From contig NZ_LMZQ01000008.1 in the NCBI RefSeq assembly GCF_001442625.1, positions 1 to 64,000 of the forward strand: a stretch of DNA of 64,000 nucleotides, in the 5' to 3' direction. This DNA comes from Pedobacter ginsenosidimutans. GTDB taxonomy: Bacteria; Bacteroidota; Bacteroidia; Sphingobacteriales; Sphingobacteriaceae. Both the position numbers and the translations under genes were made by a program. This document shows positions 34,258 through 43,896 of this stretch, piece after piece. The notes under the pieces are model-generated. The model was not told the origin of the DNA. It saw only the letters and a list, made by a program, of their open reading frames with translations, and ran no database searches. Each line of letters begins with the position of its first letter. The stretch's first letter is position 1.

Positions 34258-35051
34258 TCAGAAAATTAAGCCTCATTCTTTCACTTTTTATTATTTCTAC
34301 AAGCACCTTTGCTCAAAATTGGGGTGGTGGAATAGATGATGAAGATTGGAGTTTTGGTTTTAATTTCCAGTATATCTCAGCCGAATACAAAATTCTTAAA
34401 AAGCAAAATTGGAGATCGCCTTTTTATGAGGTGCCAAATTCGCTGGACCCTTCTTACGATCCAAATTCGGGCATTCCGGTTACCTCAACATTAAATGCTA
34501 TTTCTAGCCCACCGTCTCAAGGTTTTGGGTTGGGTTTTGTGATGAACAGAATGATCTCTGATAACTTCGATATCAGGGCAACACCCTCCCTTATTTTTAG
34601 CGATAGGGTAGTAACTTACGAATATGAACCTATGGCGCCGATCAACGTAGGCAATGGCCAAACGAAAAACTTTCAAACCGTGGTGGAAAGAAAAGTTCAG
34701 GCGACCATGTTCGAATTTCCGTTAGGCATAAAGGTGAAGTCGAACCGGATGAACAATTTTAGGGCATATTGGTTAGGTGGTGCTAAATATTCTATAGATA
34801 TAGCTTCGAAAAAGAAAACCTTCGATGAAGGCGAAACACCCGTAAATAAGTTTTTAAAAAATAAAAGAAATTACCTGTCGTACGAAACAGGTATTGGTTT
34901 CGATATTTATTTCGAATATTTTAAAATGTCGCCCGAAATAAAACTCTCGTATTCGACCAACGATTTACTGCAGCACGACAATACGGTTTACGCCAATCCA
35001 ATAGATAAGTTGAAATTACGTCAATTAACATTCAGTTTGATTTTTCAATAG
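34254..35051 (+). CDS. porT: PorT family outer membrane protein, type IX secretion
   Basis: This 265-residue outer-membrane protein has a signal peptide (1-20, ending STFAQ) and a predicted beta-barrel of about eight strands ending in LRQLTFSLIFQ with a terminal aromatic. PorT/SprT is needed for type IX secretion and gliding in related phyla members. Length, barrel pattern and translational coupling to ubiE all fit. Its four-base ATGA overlap suggests coupled translation. Other T9SS pieces lie at 22701 and 38952. Confidence 0.85.
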   Translation: MIRKLSLILSLFIISTSTFAQNWGGGIDDEDWSFGFNFQYISAEYKILKKQNWRSPFYEVPNSLDPSYDPNSGIPVTSTLNAISSPPSQGFGLGFVMNRMISDNFDIRATPSLIFSDRVVTYEYEPMAPINVGNGQTKNFQTVVERKVQATMFEFPLGIKVKSNRMNNFRAYWLGGAKYSIDIASKKKTFDEGETPVNKFLKNKRNYLSYETGIGFDIYFEYFKMSPEIKLSYSTNDLLQHDNTVYANPIDKLKLRQLTFSLIFQ

Positions 35052-35071
35052 TCCTGCAATCCAAAAAAACT

Positions 35072-35079
35072 TACCTTTG
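35072..35079 (+). promoter_or_regulatory. -7 promoter box of the SDR gene
   Basis: TACCTTTG matches TAnnTTTG, about 60 bases before the ATG at 35141. Confidence 0.4.
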
Positions 35080-35140
35080 TTGGTGTAGGTAAATCAAAGA
35101 TGGTATCTTAAAGCATTACCGAGACTTAAAATTCATAAAA

Positions 35141-35902
35141 ATGTCTAAAATCGCATTAATTACAGGCGCAACTTCTGGTATTGGCGAAGCTTGCGCACAT
35201 ACATTTGCCCAACAAGGTTACAATCTGGTATTATTGGCCCGCAGAGAAGACCGGTTGGCGAAAATTGCCCATCATTTAGAAGATAAGTATGCCATTACCA
35301 TCAAACAGGTTTTTGCCGATGTTCGCGATAAAGAAAGTCTTACCGCTGCTTTAGAAGTTTTGCCGGCAGAATGGAAAAAGGTTGATGTTCTGATTAACAA
35401 TGCAGGCTTAAGCCAGGGTTTAGATCCAATAGATAAAGGCGATACCAACGATTGGGACATCATGATTGATACGAATGTAAAGGGTTTGCTTTATGTAACC
35501 AAAATTGTTTCCAACTGGATGATACCAAACCAATCGGGCCATATTATTAACATTGGTTCTATTGCCGGAAAAGAAGTTTATCCAAATGGAAACGTATATT
35601 GTGCCAGCAAACATGCTGTTGATGCATTGAGTAAAGGTATGCGTATCGATCTATTGCCCCATGGCATAAAGGTTACTGAAATTAATCCGGGCATGGTAGA
35701 AACCGAATTTTCGGTAGTACGCTTTAAAGGTGATGAAGACCGGGCGAAAAAAGTATACGAAAACCTGGAGCCGTTAATTGCCGACGATATAGCAGATGCC
35801 ATTTGGTATGTAGTGAGCAGGCCAAAACATGTTAACATTAACGACATGCTGATTATGCCTACCGCACAGGCTACAGCAACAATTATAAATAGAACCCCCT
35901 AG
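35141..35902 (+). CDS. short-chain dehydrogenase/reductase (YdfG-like)
   Basis: This 253-residue NAD(P)-dependent oxidoreductase has the Rossmann TGATSGIGEA (8-17), NNAG near 87-90, catalytic Ser in NIGSIAGKE and the YCASK active-site Tyr/Lys near 152-156. The classical SDR form resembles YdfG/serine dehydrogenase-type enzymes, with ARREDRL after strand 2 favouring NADPH. Its TAG stop lies inside a palindromic repeat that runs to the next gene. Substrate unknown. Confidence 0.93.
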   Translation: MSKIALITGATSGIGEACAHTFAQQGYNLVLLARREDRLAKIAHHLEDKYAITIKQVFADVRDKESLTAALEVLPAEWKKVDVLINNAGLSQGLDPIDKGDTNDWDIMIDTNVKGLLYVTKIVSNWMIPNQSGHIINIGSIAGKEVYPNGNVYCASKHAVDALSKGMRIDLLPHGIKVTEINPGMVETEFSVVRFKGDEDRAKKVYENLEPLIADDIADAIWYVVSRPKHVNINDMLIMPTAQATATIINRTP

Positions 35903-36001
35903 CCCCCTGGAGGGGGAATTAATACTGGGAGGAAATAACAATATATTTTTTTTATTTTAAACTAATGAAAGGAAAGCCCCTTTAGGGGTTTGGGGTTAAA
36001 A
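35893..36001. repeat. inverted pair of G/C-rich palindromic repeats filling the SDR-yqeY gap
   Basis: The left copy (35893-35920, CCCCCTGGAGGGGG) contains the SDR stop codon. The right copy (35973-35999) has CCCCTTTAGGGG then TTTGGGGTTAA and ends two bases before the next ATG, placing a GGGG tract six bases from it. It is the same arrangement as at 10400-10504. Confidence 0.8.
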
Positions 36002-36448
36002 ATGATATCAAACACAATAGATCAGGAAATAAAAAAAGCCATGTTGGCTAAAAACAATGCACAGTTAAGAGGTTTAAGAGCAATAAAGGCAGCTTTACTT
36101 TTAGCTAAAACAGAGAAAGGATCTTCAGAAGAAATTACGGAAGAAACTGAACTTAAAATTCTTCAGAAACTGATTAAACAACGCCGCGAATCTGCTGATA
36201 TTTACAAGCAACAAAATCGCGAAGATCTGTATCAGGTAGAAGAAGAAGAAATTGAAGTGATCAGTCAATTTTTGCCAAAACAGTTAGATAGGGCAGAGGT
36301 TGCTGCAATTATCGAGGCTGTAATCAAACAATCTGGTGCTACATCGGTTAAGGATATGGGGAAGGTAATGGGCATGGCAAACAAGGAACTTGCAGGTAAA
36401 GCAGATGGTAAATTAATCGCTGAGATTGTTAAAGAAAAACTAGCCTAG
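36002..36448 (+). CDS. GatB/YqeY domain-containing protein
   Basis: From the ATG at 36002 this is a 148-residue YqeY-like protein. The domain, shared with the tail of GatB, is a helical tRNA-associated module; free-standing YqeY proteins have no proven reaction. Typical stretches are KAMLAKNNAQLRGLRAIKAA, LIKQRRESADIYKQQNREDL and FLPKQLDRAEV. An upstream TTG at 35990 within the repeat is rejected as start. A repeat provides the G-rich leader. Confidence 0.9.
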   Translation: MISNTIDQEIKKAMLAKNNAQLRGLRAIKAALLLAKTEKGSSEEITEETELKILQKLIKQRRESADIYKQQNREDLYQVEEEEIEVISQFLPKQLDRAEVAAIIEAVIKQSGATSVKDMGKVMGMANKELAGKADGKLIAEIVKEKLA

Positions 36449-36630
36449 CTTGAAGTTTAAAGACTAAAGCTTGTTATAAAATATGTGTCTTGATACTTAA
36501 TACTTGTTTCTCGATACTTAAAAATAGGTTTTTATACCGTTTTCGATTTTATTTCAGAAAAATGGCATAGAAATGCATAAATTTAATTTTACTCTACTAA
36601 CTTAGTAGCACAATACCATCTAGAATATAT

Positions 36631-37395
36631 ATGACCTACCCGATAATAGAAGAAGACGGATTTAAATACATCGAAGCTGGAACAGGCGAAACACTGGTAT
36701 TGCTACATGGCCTAATGGGCGAACTAAGCAATTGGGAACTGGTTATAGAACAGTTTAAAGATCGCTATCGTGTAATTATTCCAATTTTACCAATTTACGA
36801 TTTGCCTATTTTAACATTGGGCGTAAAAGCATTGTCGAGATATCTTCATCGCTTTTTAAAATATAAAAATTTAAACCAGGTAGTGCTTGTTGGTAATTCG
36901 CTTGGTGGCCATGTGGGTTTGGTATTTACAGTTGCCCATCAGGAGTTTGTTAAAGCCTTGGTACTAACAGGCAGCTCTGGTTTATACGAAAATGCTTTTG
37001 GAGGATCTTTCCCGAGGAGAGAGAGCTACGATTACATTAAGGAAAAAGTAGAGTTTACATTTTACGATCCTGCAACTGCAACCAAAGAACTGGTTGATGA
37101 TGTTTTTAAAACGGTTAATGATAGATCAAGGGTTATCAGGATTTTAACCATGGCAAAATCGGCAATACGCCACAATATGGCTAAAGAACTGTCGAAAATT
37201 ACCATACCGGTTTCTTTAATATGGGGTAAAAATGATAAGGTTACGCCACCAGAAGTGGCAGAAGAATTTCATGAATTGTTGCCGAATTCGGAATTAAATT
37301 GGGTTGATAAATGCGGACATGCGCCTATGATGGAACATCCGGAAATATTTAATGCATTTTTAGAGAAATTTTTAGATAGAATATTGTTAAAATAA
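36631..37395 (+). CDS. alpha/beta hydrolase
   Basis: This 254-residue cytosolic hydrolase has oxyanion-hole HGLMG (26-30), nucleophile Ser90 in VGNSLGGHVG, an acid in WGKNDKVTPP near 205 and the His of CGHAPMMEHPE near 232. It is the first gene of a tight run (CBS protein, nadK, PorG-like, uppS, bamA, skp). Substrate unknown. An imperfect CTACT-N5-AGTAG palindrome (36594-36608) lies in the upstream region. Confidence 0.9.
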   Translation: MTYPIIEEDGFKYIEAGTGETLVLLHGLMGELSNWELVIEQFKDRYRVIIPILPIYDLPILTLGVKALSRYLHRFLKYKNLNQVVLVGNSLGGHVGLVFTVAHQEFVKALVLTGSSGLYENAFGGSFPRRESYDYIKEKVEFTFYDPATATKELVDDVFKTVNDRSRVIRILTMAKSAIRHNMAKELSKITIPVSLIWGKNDKVTPPEVAEEFHELLPNSELNWVDKCGHAPMMEHPEIFNAFLEKFLDRILLK

Positions 37396-38058
37396 ATGTT
37401 TGCAGCAGAAATCATATCAGATGCAATTCCATCACTAAGGGCCGATGACACGGTGCAGAAAGCTTTAGATCGTATGAACGATTTTAAACTAAAGCATTTG
37501 CCAGTTGTTAACGAGGTAACTTTATTGGGTTTGGTTTCTGAAGATGATTTACTAAATATTGATAATCACGGTACACTTTTAAGCGATAGTGCGGTAAACA
37601 TACTTAATGTTTTCGTGTTGAGTAACGTACATACTTATGATGTAATCAGGTTATTGAGTCAGTTAAAATTGACGGCTGTTCCGGTTTTGGATCAACAAAA
37701 AAATTACCTGGGTTTAATTTCGATCAATAACATGGTAAATGCCGTGGCCGAACAGTATGCGGTAAATGAACCTGGAGGAATTATCGTTTTGGAGATCAGT
37801 AACCGCGATAATTCTCTGGCACATATTGCGCAGATTGTTGAAGCCGATAATGCACAGGTGCTCTCTTCTTACGTGAATTCTTTCGAAAATTCTACACGTT
37901 TAGAAGTAACGCTCAAAGTAAACAAAACAGAAATTACTTCATTGGTAGCTTCTTTCGAAAGATATGATTATCTGGTTAAAGAGGTATACAATAACACGCA
38001 GATTGATGATGGGTCGCAGGAGCGTTACGATTCTTTCATGAACTATTTAAATGTATAA
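37396..38058 (+). CDS. CBS domain-containing protein
   Basis: This 220-residue protein has two CBS motifs (about 5-60 and 68-125; IPSLRADDTVQKALDRMNDF, HLPVVNE, TAVPVLDQQKNYLGLISINN) that probably bind an adenine nucleotide. The last 90 residues look like an ACT-like or regulatory beta-alpha fold. Its ATG directly abuts the hydrolase stop. The next gene, nadK, starts nine bases later. A role sensing nucleotide status within this envelope cluster is inference. Confidence 0.9.
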   Translation: MFAAEIISDAIPSLRADDTVQKALDRMNDFKLKHLPVVNEVTLLGLVSEDDLLNIDNHGTLLSDSAVNILNVFVLSNVHTYDVIRLLSQLKLTAVPVLDQQKNYLGLISINNMVNAVAEQYAVNEPGGIIVLEISNRDNSLAHIAQIVEADNAQVLSSYVNSFENSTRLEVTLKVNKTEITSLVASFERYDYLVKEVYNNTQIDDGSQERYDSFMNYLNV

Positions 38059-38067
38059 ACCTACTTT

Positions 38068-38949
38068 ATGAGGATTGCAATTTACGGGAGAGATTTTAAT
38101 GATACGGTTTTGCCCTACGTTCAAGAGGTTTTTAATCATTTAGCCGAGCATCATATCCAGCCGGTTCTATATTCAAAATTTAAAACATCCCTTCATGGCA
38201 AAATTAAGTTGCCTGCCAATACAGTTATTTTTCATAACCATAGCGAACTAAAAGAACTTGCCGATGTATTGTTGAGCTTAGGGGGAGATGGTACCTTGCT
38301 GGATACCTTATCCTTAATCCGCAATTCGGGCATACCGGTAATCGGGATCAATTTTGGCCGGTTGGGTTTTCTGGCCAGTATCAACAAAAATGAGATAGGA
38401 TCGGCGCTAAAAGCCTTAATTAACGGAGAATATACCTTAGATTCCCGTTCTCTTTTAACCTTAGAATCGGATAATGGCCTGTTTGGAGAAGAGAATTTTG
38501 CACTGAACGATATTACCATTCACCGCCGCGATAATTCTGCCATGATGATTATCCATGCCTCTATGAACAATGAGTTTATTAATTCTTATTGGGCCGATGG
38601 ATTGATTATTGCAACCCCAACAGGATCAACCGCTTACTCATTAAGCTGTGGTGGCCCGATTATTTATCCGGATTCTGAAAATTTTGTAATTACACCCATT
38701 GCACCGCATAACTTAAATGTAAGGCCGGTGGTTGTACCAGATGATAATAAACTCTCTTTTGAGGTAGAAGCACGCGAATCCAAATTTCTGGTTTCTTGTG
38801 ATAGCCGAACGGTTACCGTAGAGCGTTCAGTAAAAATTAGCATAAAAAAGGCAGATTTTTGCGTAAATCTTATCCGCCTTAACAATGAAACCTACTTAAA
38901 CACGTTAAGAAATAAATTATTATGGGGCATTGATACCCGTAACTACTAA
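38068..38949 (+). CDS. nadK: NAD kinase
   Basis: This 293-residue enzyme phosphorylates NAD to NADP. The conserved GGDGTLLDTL and INFGRLGFLA motifs are near 72-110, and the nucleotide-binding ATPTGSTAYSLSCGG near 175-190 is intact. Length is normal for bacterial NadK. It sits between the CBS gene and the PorG-like gene with two-base spacing to the latter. Confidence 0.96.
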   Translation: MRIAIYGRDFNDTVLPYVQEVFNHLAEHHIQPVLYSKFKTSLHGKIKLPANTVIFHNHSELKELADVLLSLGGDGTLLDTLSLIRNSGIPVIGINFGRLGFLASINKNEIGSALKALINGEYTLDSRSLLTLESDNGLFGEENFALNDITIHRRDNSAMMIIHASMNNEFINSYWADGLIIATPTGSTAYSLSCGGPIIYPDSENFVITPIAPHNLNVRPVVVPDDNKLSFEVEARESKFLVSCDSRTVTVERSVKISIKKADFCVNLIRLNNETYLNTLRNKLLWGIDTRNY

Positions 38950-38951
38950 GT

Positions 38952-39749
38952 ATGACGCCAACGAAACCTCTGTTAATTCTCCTCTTTTTTATCTTTAGCG
39001 GACAAATTCTTCGTGCGCAAGAAGGAACATGGGAAGTTGGGCTAATGGCTGGAGGGGCAGGCTACATGGGCGATCTCAATCAGAACAATCCTTTGCAGAT
39101 CAGCGGTTTTTCGGGTGGTGCTTATGTAAAGCGGAACTTTAACCAATATTTGGGTGTTCGCTTAAATTATACTTATGGGCAGGTTAAGGCAGATGATGCT
39201 AATTCTAGTAATGAGCAGTTTCGCGAAAGAAACCTGCGTTTTAAAACAGCATTAAACGAATTTAGCGGTTTGATCGATTTTAATTTTTTTAACTTCAATA
39301 TAGGTGGCGGAACCAGACAATTCACTCCTTACCTTTTTACCGGTGTTGGTTTAGTTGTTTTTAAACCTACGGTAAAAATTGATGGTGAAAGATACCGGTT
39401 AGATCGGCTCGCGACCGAAGGTCAGGAAAATGGTTACAGCAATGCTGTTTTAACTATCCCATATGGATTAGGGCTAAGGTATAATTACAAAAACACCTGG
39501 AGTGTTTTTACCGAACTCGGTTACCGGACACCACTTACCGATTATATTGATGATGTGAGCGGCCGCTATCCGGTTAATCCTGTAATCGTTGGAAATGGCC
39601 AAAATCAGGTCAATTTATCCGATCCTTCACGCTACCAAATCGGACAAACGGGTACCCAAAGAGGCGATTTTCGAAAAAGGGACACTTATCTATTTGTTAG
39701 TGTTGGCATATCTTTTACCTTTGTATCCTCAAAATGCTATTCCTTTTAA
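38952..39749 (+). CDS. DUF6089/PorG-like outer membrane protein of type IX secretion
   Basis: This 265-residue protein has a signal peptide (1-22, ending ILRAQ) and a predicted outer-membrane beta-barrel starting EVGLMAGGAGYMGDLN and ending YLFVSVGISFTF. This DUF6089-type protein upstream of uppS and bamA matches the order around the Porphyromonas PorG gene, which is needed for type IX secretion. The synteny is strong; the PorG identity is otherwise inferred. Its neighbours are nadK (upstream, two bases) and uppS. Confidence 0.8.
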   Translation: MTPTKPLLILLFFIFSGQILRAQEGTWEVGLMAGGAGYMGDLNQNNPLQISGFSGGAYVKRNFNQYLGVRLNYTYGQVKADDANSSNEQFRERNLRFKTALNEFSGLIDFNFFNFNIGGGTRQFTPYLFTGVGLVVFKPTVKIDGERYRLDRLATEGQENGYSNAVLTIPYGLGLRYNYKNTWSVFTELGYRTPLTDYIDDVSGRYPVNPVIVGNGQNQVNLSDPSRYQIGQTGTQRGDFRKRDTYLFVSVGISFTFVSSKCYSF

Positions 39750-39768
39750 GCTGATTTTGACATAATTA

Positions 39769-40509
39769 ATGGGATTTAAAGAACAAATAGACTATAGCCG
39801 CCTGCCAAAGCACATTGCCGTAATCATGGATGGTAATGGAAGATGGGCAAAAGGCCAGGGTAAAGTGCGGGTTTTCGGACATGAACAAGGTGTACTTTCT
39901 GTAAAAGATATTGTAGAAGGTTGTGTTGAAGTAGGTATTGAGTACCTCACTTTATATGCTTTTTCTACAGAAAATTGGAACAGGCCCAAAGAAGAAGTAG
40001 ATGCTTTGATGCAGATTCTGATTTCTACCATCAACAAAGAAACCGAAACACTTAATAAAAACAATATTAAGCTGAATGCCATTGGTAATATTGCATCTTT
40101 GCCTCAAGAATGTATAGATGATTTAAAAGAAGCCATGGAAAAGACTGCCCATAACGAAAAATGTACTTTAACGTTAGCGTTGAGCTATAGTGCAAAGTGG
40201 GAGATTTTAGAAGCTGCTAAAAAAATCGCATCGGCAGTAAAAGACAATGCCATTTCTTTGGATGATATAAACGAAGACCTGTTTTCATCAAAACTGACAA
40301 CTGTAAATATACCCGATCCGGAATTGATGATCAGAACAAGTGGGGAGCACCGTATCAGCAATTATCTGCTTTGGCAAATGGCTTATACTGAGTTTTATTT
40401 TACCGATGTTTTATGGCCGGATTTCAGACGAGAAGATCTTTTCGAGGCTATTGTAGACTATCAAAAACGCGAACGCCGTTTTGGTAAAATTAGTGAGCAA
40501 TTAAACTAA
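39769..40509 (+). CDS. uppS: isoprenyl (undecaprenyl diphosphate) transferase
   Basis: This 246-residue cis-prenyltransferase makes undecaprenyl diphosphate, the lipid carrier for peptidoglycan and O-antigen. It has HIAVIMDGNGRWAKGQG with catalytic Asp21, the TLYAFSTENWNRP box and the late PDPELMIRTSGEHRISNYLLWQ motif. It is full length. It follows the PorG-like gene and precedes bamA, so lipid carrier and barrel assembly are made together. Confidence 0.96.
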   Translation: MGFKEQIDYSRLPKHIAVIMDGNGRWAKGQGKVRVFGHEQGVLSVKDIVEGCVEVGIEYLTLYAFSTENWNRPKEEVDALMQILISTINKETETLNKNNIKLNAIGNIASLPQECIDDLKEAMEKTAHNEKCTLTLALSYSAKWEILEAAKKIASAVKDNAISLDDINEDLFSSKLTTVNIPDPELMIRTSGEHRISNYLLWQMAYTEFYFTDVLWPDFRREDLFEAIVDYQKRERRFGKISEQLN

Positions 40510-40658
40510 TTTTTCTTTTAACACTTTTTAACAAGCGTTTAAACTAACTTAGCACCACTTTTATACGATAAATGAAACCATAATAAGGGAACAACGTAAA
40601 GAAATTTTGCTTTATAAAATATCGTTACCTTTTGGCCATTACTGAACAAATAATTTTA

Positions 40659-43202
40659 ATGAAAAGAATATTTCAAGTTTTAATCCTACTAGTTTTAGCC
40701 GCTCCGGCCTTCGCTCAAGTACGTCCACAAGGTCAGGCACCGGTAACCCCTTCTTTAAAGGTTGGTGGCTTAGATCTCGATTATTTTAGTCCAAAAGAAT
40801 ACATCATTGGCGGTACCACGGTAACCGGAACCCAGTATTTAGATAAAGAAGTATTAATTACCTTATCTAAACTGACTAAAGGCGATAAAATCGTTCTTCC
40901 TGGCGAGGCAACTTCTGAGGCAATTAAAACGTTGTGGGCGCAGGGATTGTTTGATGATGTTAAACTTAACATCGAAAAATTTGTTCAGGATTCGGTTTAT
41001 TTTGAAATTGAAGTAGTGGAGCGCCCGCGTTTAAGTTCTATCGATTTAAAAGGTATCCGTAAATCTGAAAAAACTGCAATTCAAGAAAAGCTAAATGATA
41101 AAACAGGTAAAATCGTAAATGATAACCTGTACAACACCACCTCAGCCATTGTTAAAAAATACTTATTGGATAAGGGCTTTTTCTTTACCCAGATCGATTA
41201 CAAAACGCGTAAAGATCCGAATGCAGAAAACAGTGTGGTATTAGAAGCAAATATCGATAAAGGTCACCGTGTTAAAGTACAGCACATCGATTTTACCGGG
41301 AACAAAGATTTTAAATCAGCAAAACTTAGAAAATACCTTAAAACCCCTAAACAATTTGCCTGGTGGCGCTTTTGGGGCTCCGGAAAATTCGCAAAAGAGA
41401 AATACGAAGAGAATAAGGTAAAAATGATTGCCAAAATGCACGAGAAAGGTTATCGTGATGCTGAATTATTAAAGGATACCATTTACCAGCACAACAAGAA
41501 AAAGGTTAACATCAGGATGGACCTTTACGAAGGGAAAAAATATTACTTCGGTAATATTACCTGGGCAGGTAATGCCATTTATCCGGATAGTATTTTGCAA
41601 AAAGTATTAACCATCGAAAAAGGTGATGTTTTTAGTGAAGAAAAATTAAATAAAAAATTAAACGGTGGTGGCGAAAACGGTGGCGACATTAACAGTATGT
41701 ATACCGATAATGGATATTTAACTTTTAATATCGATCCGGTACAGACCAAAATTTATGGCGATACTGTTGATGTGGAATTACGCATGTACGAAGGACCACA
41801 GTATACCAACAACCGCATTACTTTAAAAGGTAATACCATCACAAACGATAAAGTTGTTTTACGTGAGATCCGTACCAAACCAGGACAGAAATTTAACAAA
41901 AGTGATTTGATCCGTACCATCCGCGAAATCGGTCAATTGGGTAACTTCGACGAGTCTAAAACTGTACCTACACCTCGTCCTAACCCGGCAGATGGTACTG
42001 TAGATATTGAATATGCTGTAGAAGAGAAACCTTCCGATCAGATTGAGTTATCAGGTGGTTTTGGTGGTGGCCGTATCATTGGTACATTAGGTTTAACTTT
42101 CAATAACTTTTCGTTACGTAACTTATTTAATTTAAAAGCTTACAAACCATTGCCAAAAGGTGATGGGCAGAAATTAAGCTTACGTGGACAAACCAATGGT
42201 AAATATTACCAATCGTATAGTTTCTCATTTTCACAACCTTGGTTTGGTGGCGAGAAACCAGTAAGTTTTGGTGTGAGCGCGTTTACTTCATTACAATCTA
42301 ATGGATTAAGTTCTGATAACGCACAGTTTCAAAAAATACGTTTAAACGGTGTAACGGTTAGTTTGGGTAGAAGATTAAACTGGCCAGATAACTATTTCCA
42401 GTTAAGCCATGCCGTGAGTGTACAACAGTATATCTTAAATAACTATTCAGGATATTTATTCAATACGGGTACATCTTATAATATAAGCTTATCACAGGAG
42501 ATTAGCCGCGATTCAAGAGATTCGCCAATCTTCCCTAAATCTGGATCATTCTTACGTTTCACCATTCAGGCAACGCCTCCATTTTCATTGTTAAATAAAA
42601 CAAACTATGCAACGGCATCTGACAGGGAGAAATATCGCTTTACTGAATATCATAAATGGAAATTCGATTCACAATGGTATCAACGTGTAGCCGGTAACCT
42701 GGTAATCAAAGCTCAGGCACAGTTTGGTTTCTTAGGACAATATAACAAAGCAGTTGGGCAGTCAGCATTCGAGCGTTTTAAATTGGGTGGTGATGGGATG
42801 CAGGGATTCGATTTCTTGCAGGGATCTGAGCTGATCGCGATGCGTGGTTACGCAAACAATGCTGTTATTCCGAATGGATCCGATCCGGCCGTAGCACAGC
42901 AATCAGGTAGCCCAATTTATACTAAATATGTATTAGAGGCCCGTTATCCGGTTATTGCAAGCCAACAAGCCACAGCATTCGTTTTGGCCTTTGCTGAGGC
43001 TGGTAACACCTGGAACAGATTTGGTGATTTTAATCCTTTTAACGTGAGAAGATCAGTAGGTGTAGGCGCAAGAATCTTCCTTCCTATATTTGGTTTGTTG
43101 GGTATCGATTATGGACATGCGTTTGATACCATACCTGGTCTATCAGACGGAGGAAAGCAAAACTTTACATTTAGTATCGCACAACAATTAGGTGGATTTT
43201 AA
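40659..43202 (+). CDS. bamA: outer membrane protein assembly factor BamA
   Basis: The 847-residue central subunit of the barrel assembly machine has a signal peptide (ATG 40659, about 20 residues ending PAFAQ), about five POTRA domains (roughly 60-450), and a C-terminal 16-strand barrel with the surface-antigen motif LGGDGMQGF near 716 and FSIAQQLGGF at the end. A TTG 27 bases upstream is rejected because it would disturb the signal peptide. Two Skp/OmpH chaperone genes follow. Confidence 0.95.
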   Translation: MKRIFQVLILLVLAAPAFAQVRPQGQAPVTPSLKVGGLDLDYFSPKEYIIGGTTVTGTQYLDKEVLITLSKLTKGDKIVLPGEATSEAIKTLWAQGLFDDVKLNIEKFVQDSVYFEIEVVERPRLSSIDLKGIRKSEKTAIQEKLNDKTGKIVNDNLYNTTSAIVKKYLLDKGFFFTQIDYKTRKDPNAENSVVLEANIDKGHRVKVQHIDFTGNKDFKSAKLRKYLKTPKQFAWWRFWGSGKFAKEKYEENKVKMIAKMHEKGYRDAELLKDTIYQHNKKKVNIRMDLYEGKKYYFGNITWAGNAIYPDSILQKVLTIEKGDVFSEEKLNKKLNGGGENGGDINSMYTDNGYLTFNIDPVQTKIYGDTVDVELRMYEGPQYTNNRITLKGNTITNDKVVLREIRTKPGQKFNKSDLIRTIREIGQLGNFDESKTVPTPRPNPADGTVDIEYAVEEKPSDQIELSGGFGGGRIIGTLGLTFNNFSLRNLFNLKAYKPLPKGDGQKLSLRGQTNGKYYQSYSFSFSQPWFGGEKPVSFGVSAFTSLQSNGLSSDNAQFQKIRLNGVTVSLGRRLNWPDNYFQLSHAVSVQQYILNNYSGYLFNTGTSYNISLSQEISRDSRDSPIFPKSGSFLRFTIQATPPFSLLNKTNYATASDREKYRFTEYHKWKFDSQWYQRVAGNLVIKAQAQFGFLGQYNKAVGQSAFERFKLGGDGMQGFDFLQGSELIAMRGYANNAVIPNGSDPAVAQQSGSPIYTKYVLEARYPVIASQQATAFVLAFAEAGNTWNRFGDFNPFNVRRSVGVGARIFLPIFGLLGIDYGHAFDTIPGLSDGGKQNFTFSIAQQLGGF

Positions 43203-43302
43203 TTGATAAAGAACAAAAAATTAACTAATTATGCAATAAATCATTGCAATAGGAGTTTAAAGAAAGCTTAGGTTATTAACTATATCATTAACACACACAC
43301 AA

Positions 43303-43833
43303 ATGAAGAAGTATCTTTTTATCGCATTCCTGCTTTGCACTTCTTTCGGTGCCTTTGCACAGAAGTTTGCTTATGTAGACACGGAGTATATTTTAAAGCA
43401 TTTACCAGAATATAAATCGGCATTAAGTCAATTAGATGTTGCCTCTAAACAATGGCAGCAACAGGTAGATCAGAATTTTTCTGAAATTGACAGGATGTAC
43501 AAAGCTTATCAGGCCGATCAGGTTTTGTTAACCGATGATATGCGCAAGCGCCGTGAAAACGAGATTATAGAAAAAGAAAAACAAGCTAAAGAATTTCAAC
43601 GTTCTAAGTTTGGGCCAGATGGGGATCTTTTTCAAAGCAGGGTAAAATTAATTAAACCCATTCAGTATAAAGTAGCCGAGGCGATTAAACAGATTGCAAA
43701 ATCTAAATATTTAGACTTTATTTTCGATAAGAGCAGTGAAGCAACAATGATGATTTATGCAAGTAGCAGTTACGATGTTAGTAATGACGTAATTGTAAAA
43801 TTAGGTTATAAACCAGGGACTGTAAATAATTAG
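43303..43833 (+). CDS. OmpH/Skp family periplasmic chaperone, first copy
   Basis: This 176-residue chaperone holds outer-membrane proteins in the periplasm. A signal peptide (1-19, ending AFAQ) is followed by a FAYVDTEYILKHLPEYKSAL core and long helical arms (about 50-130, RMYKAYQADQVLLTDDMRKR) that form the Skp tentacles. It follows bamA and precedes a second copy, the usual Bacteroidota bamA-skp-skp order. Confidence 0.93.
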   Translation: MKKYLFIAFLLCTSFGAFAQKFAYVDTEYILKHLPEYKSALSQLDVASKQWQQQVDQNFSEIDRMYKAYQADQVLLTDDMRKRRENEIIEKEKQAKEFQRSKFGPDGDLFQSRVKLIKPIQYKVAEAIKQIAKSKYLDFIFDKSSEATMMIYASSSYDVSNDVIVKLGYKPGTVNN

Positions 43834-43896
43834 TATATTCGCCCCTGATTTTTGAAGAAAAACAATTAGAAAAAAATAAAAAAGTAAAATAAAACG

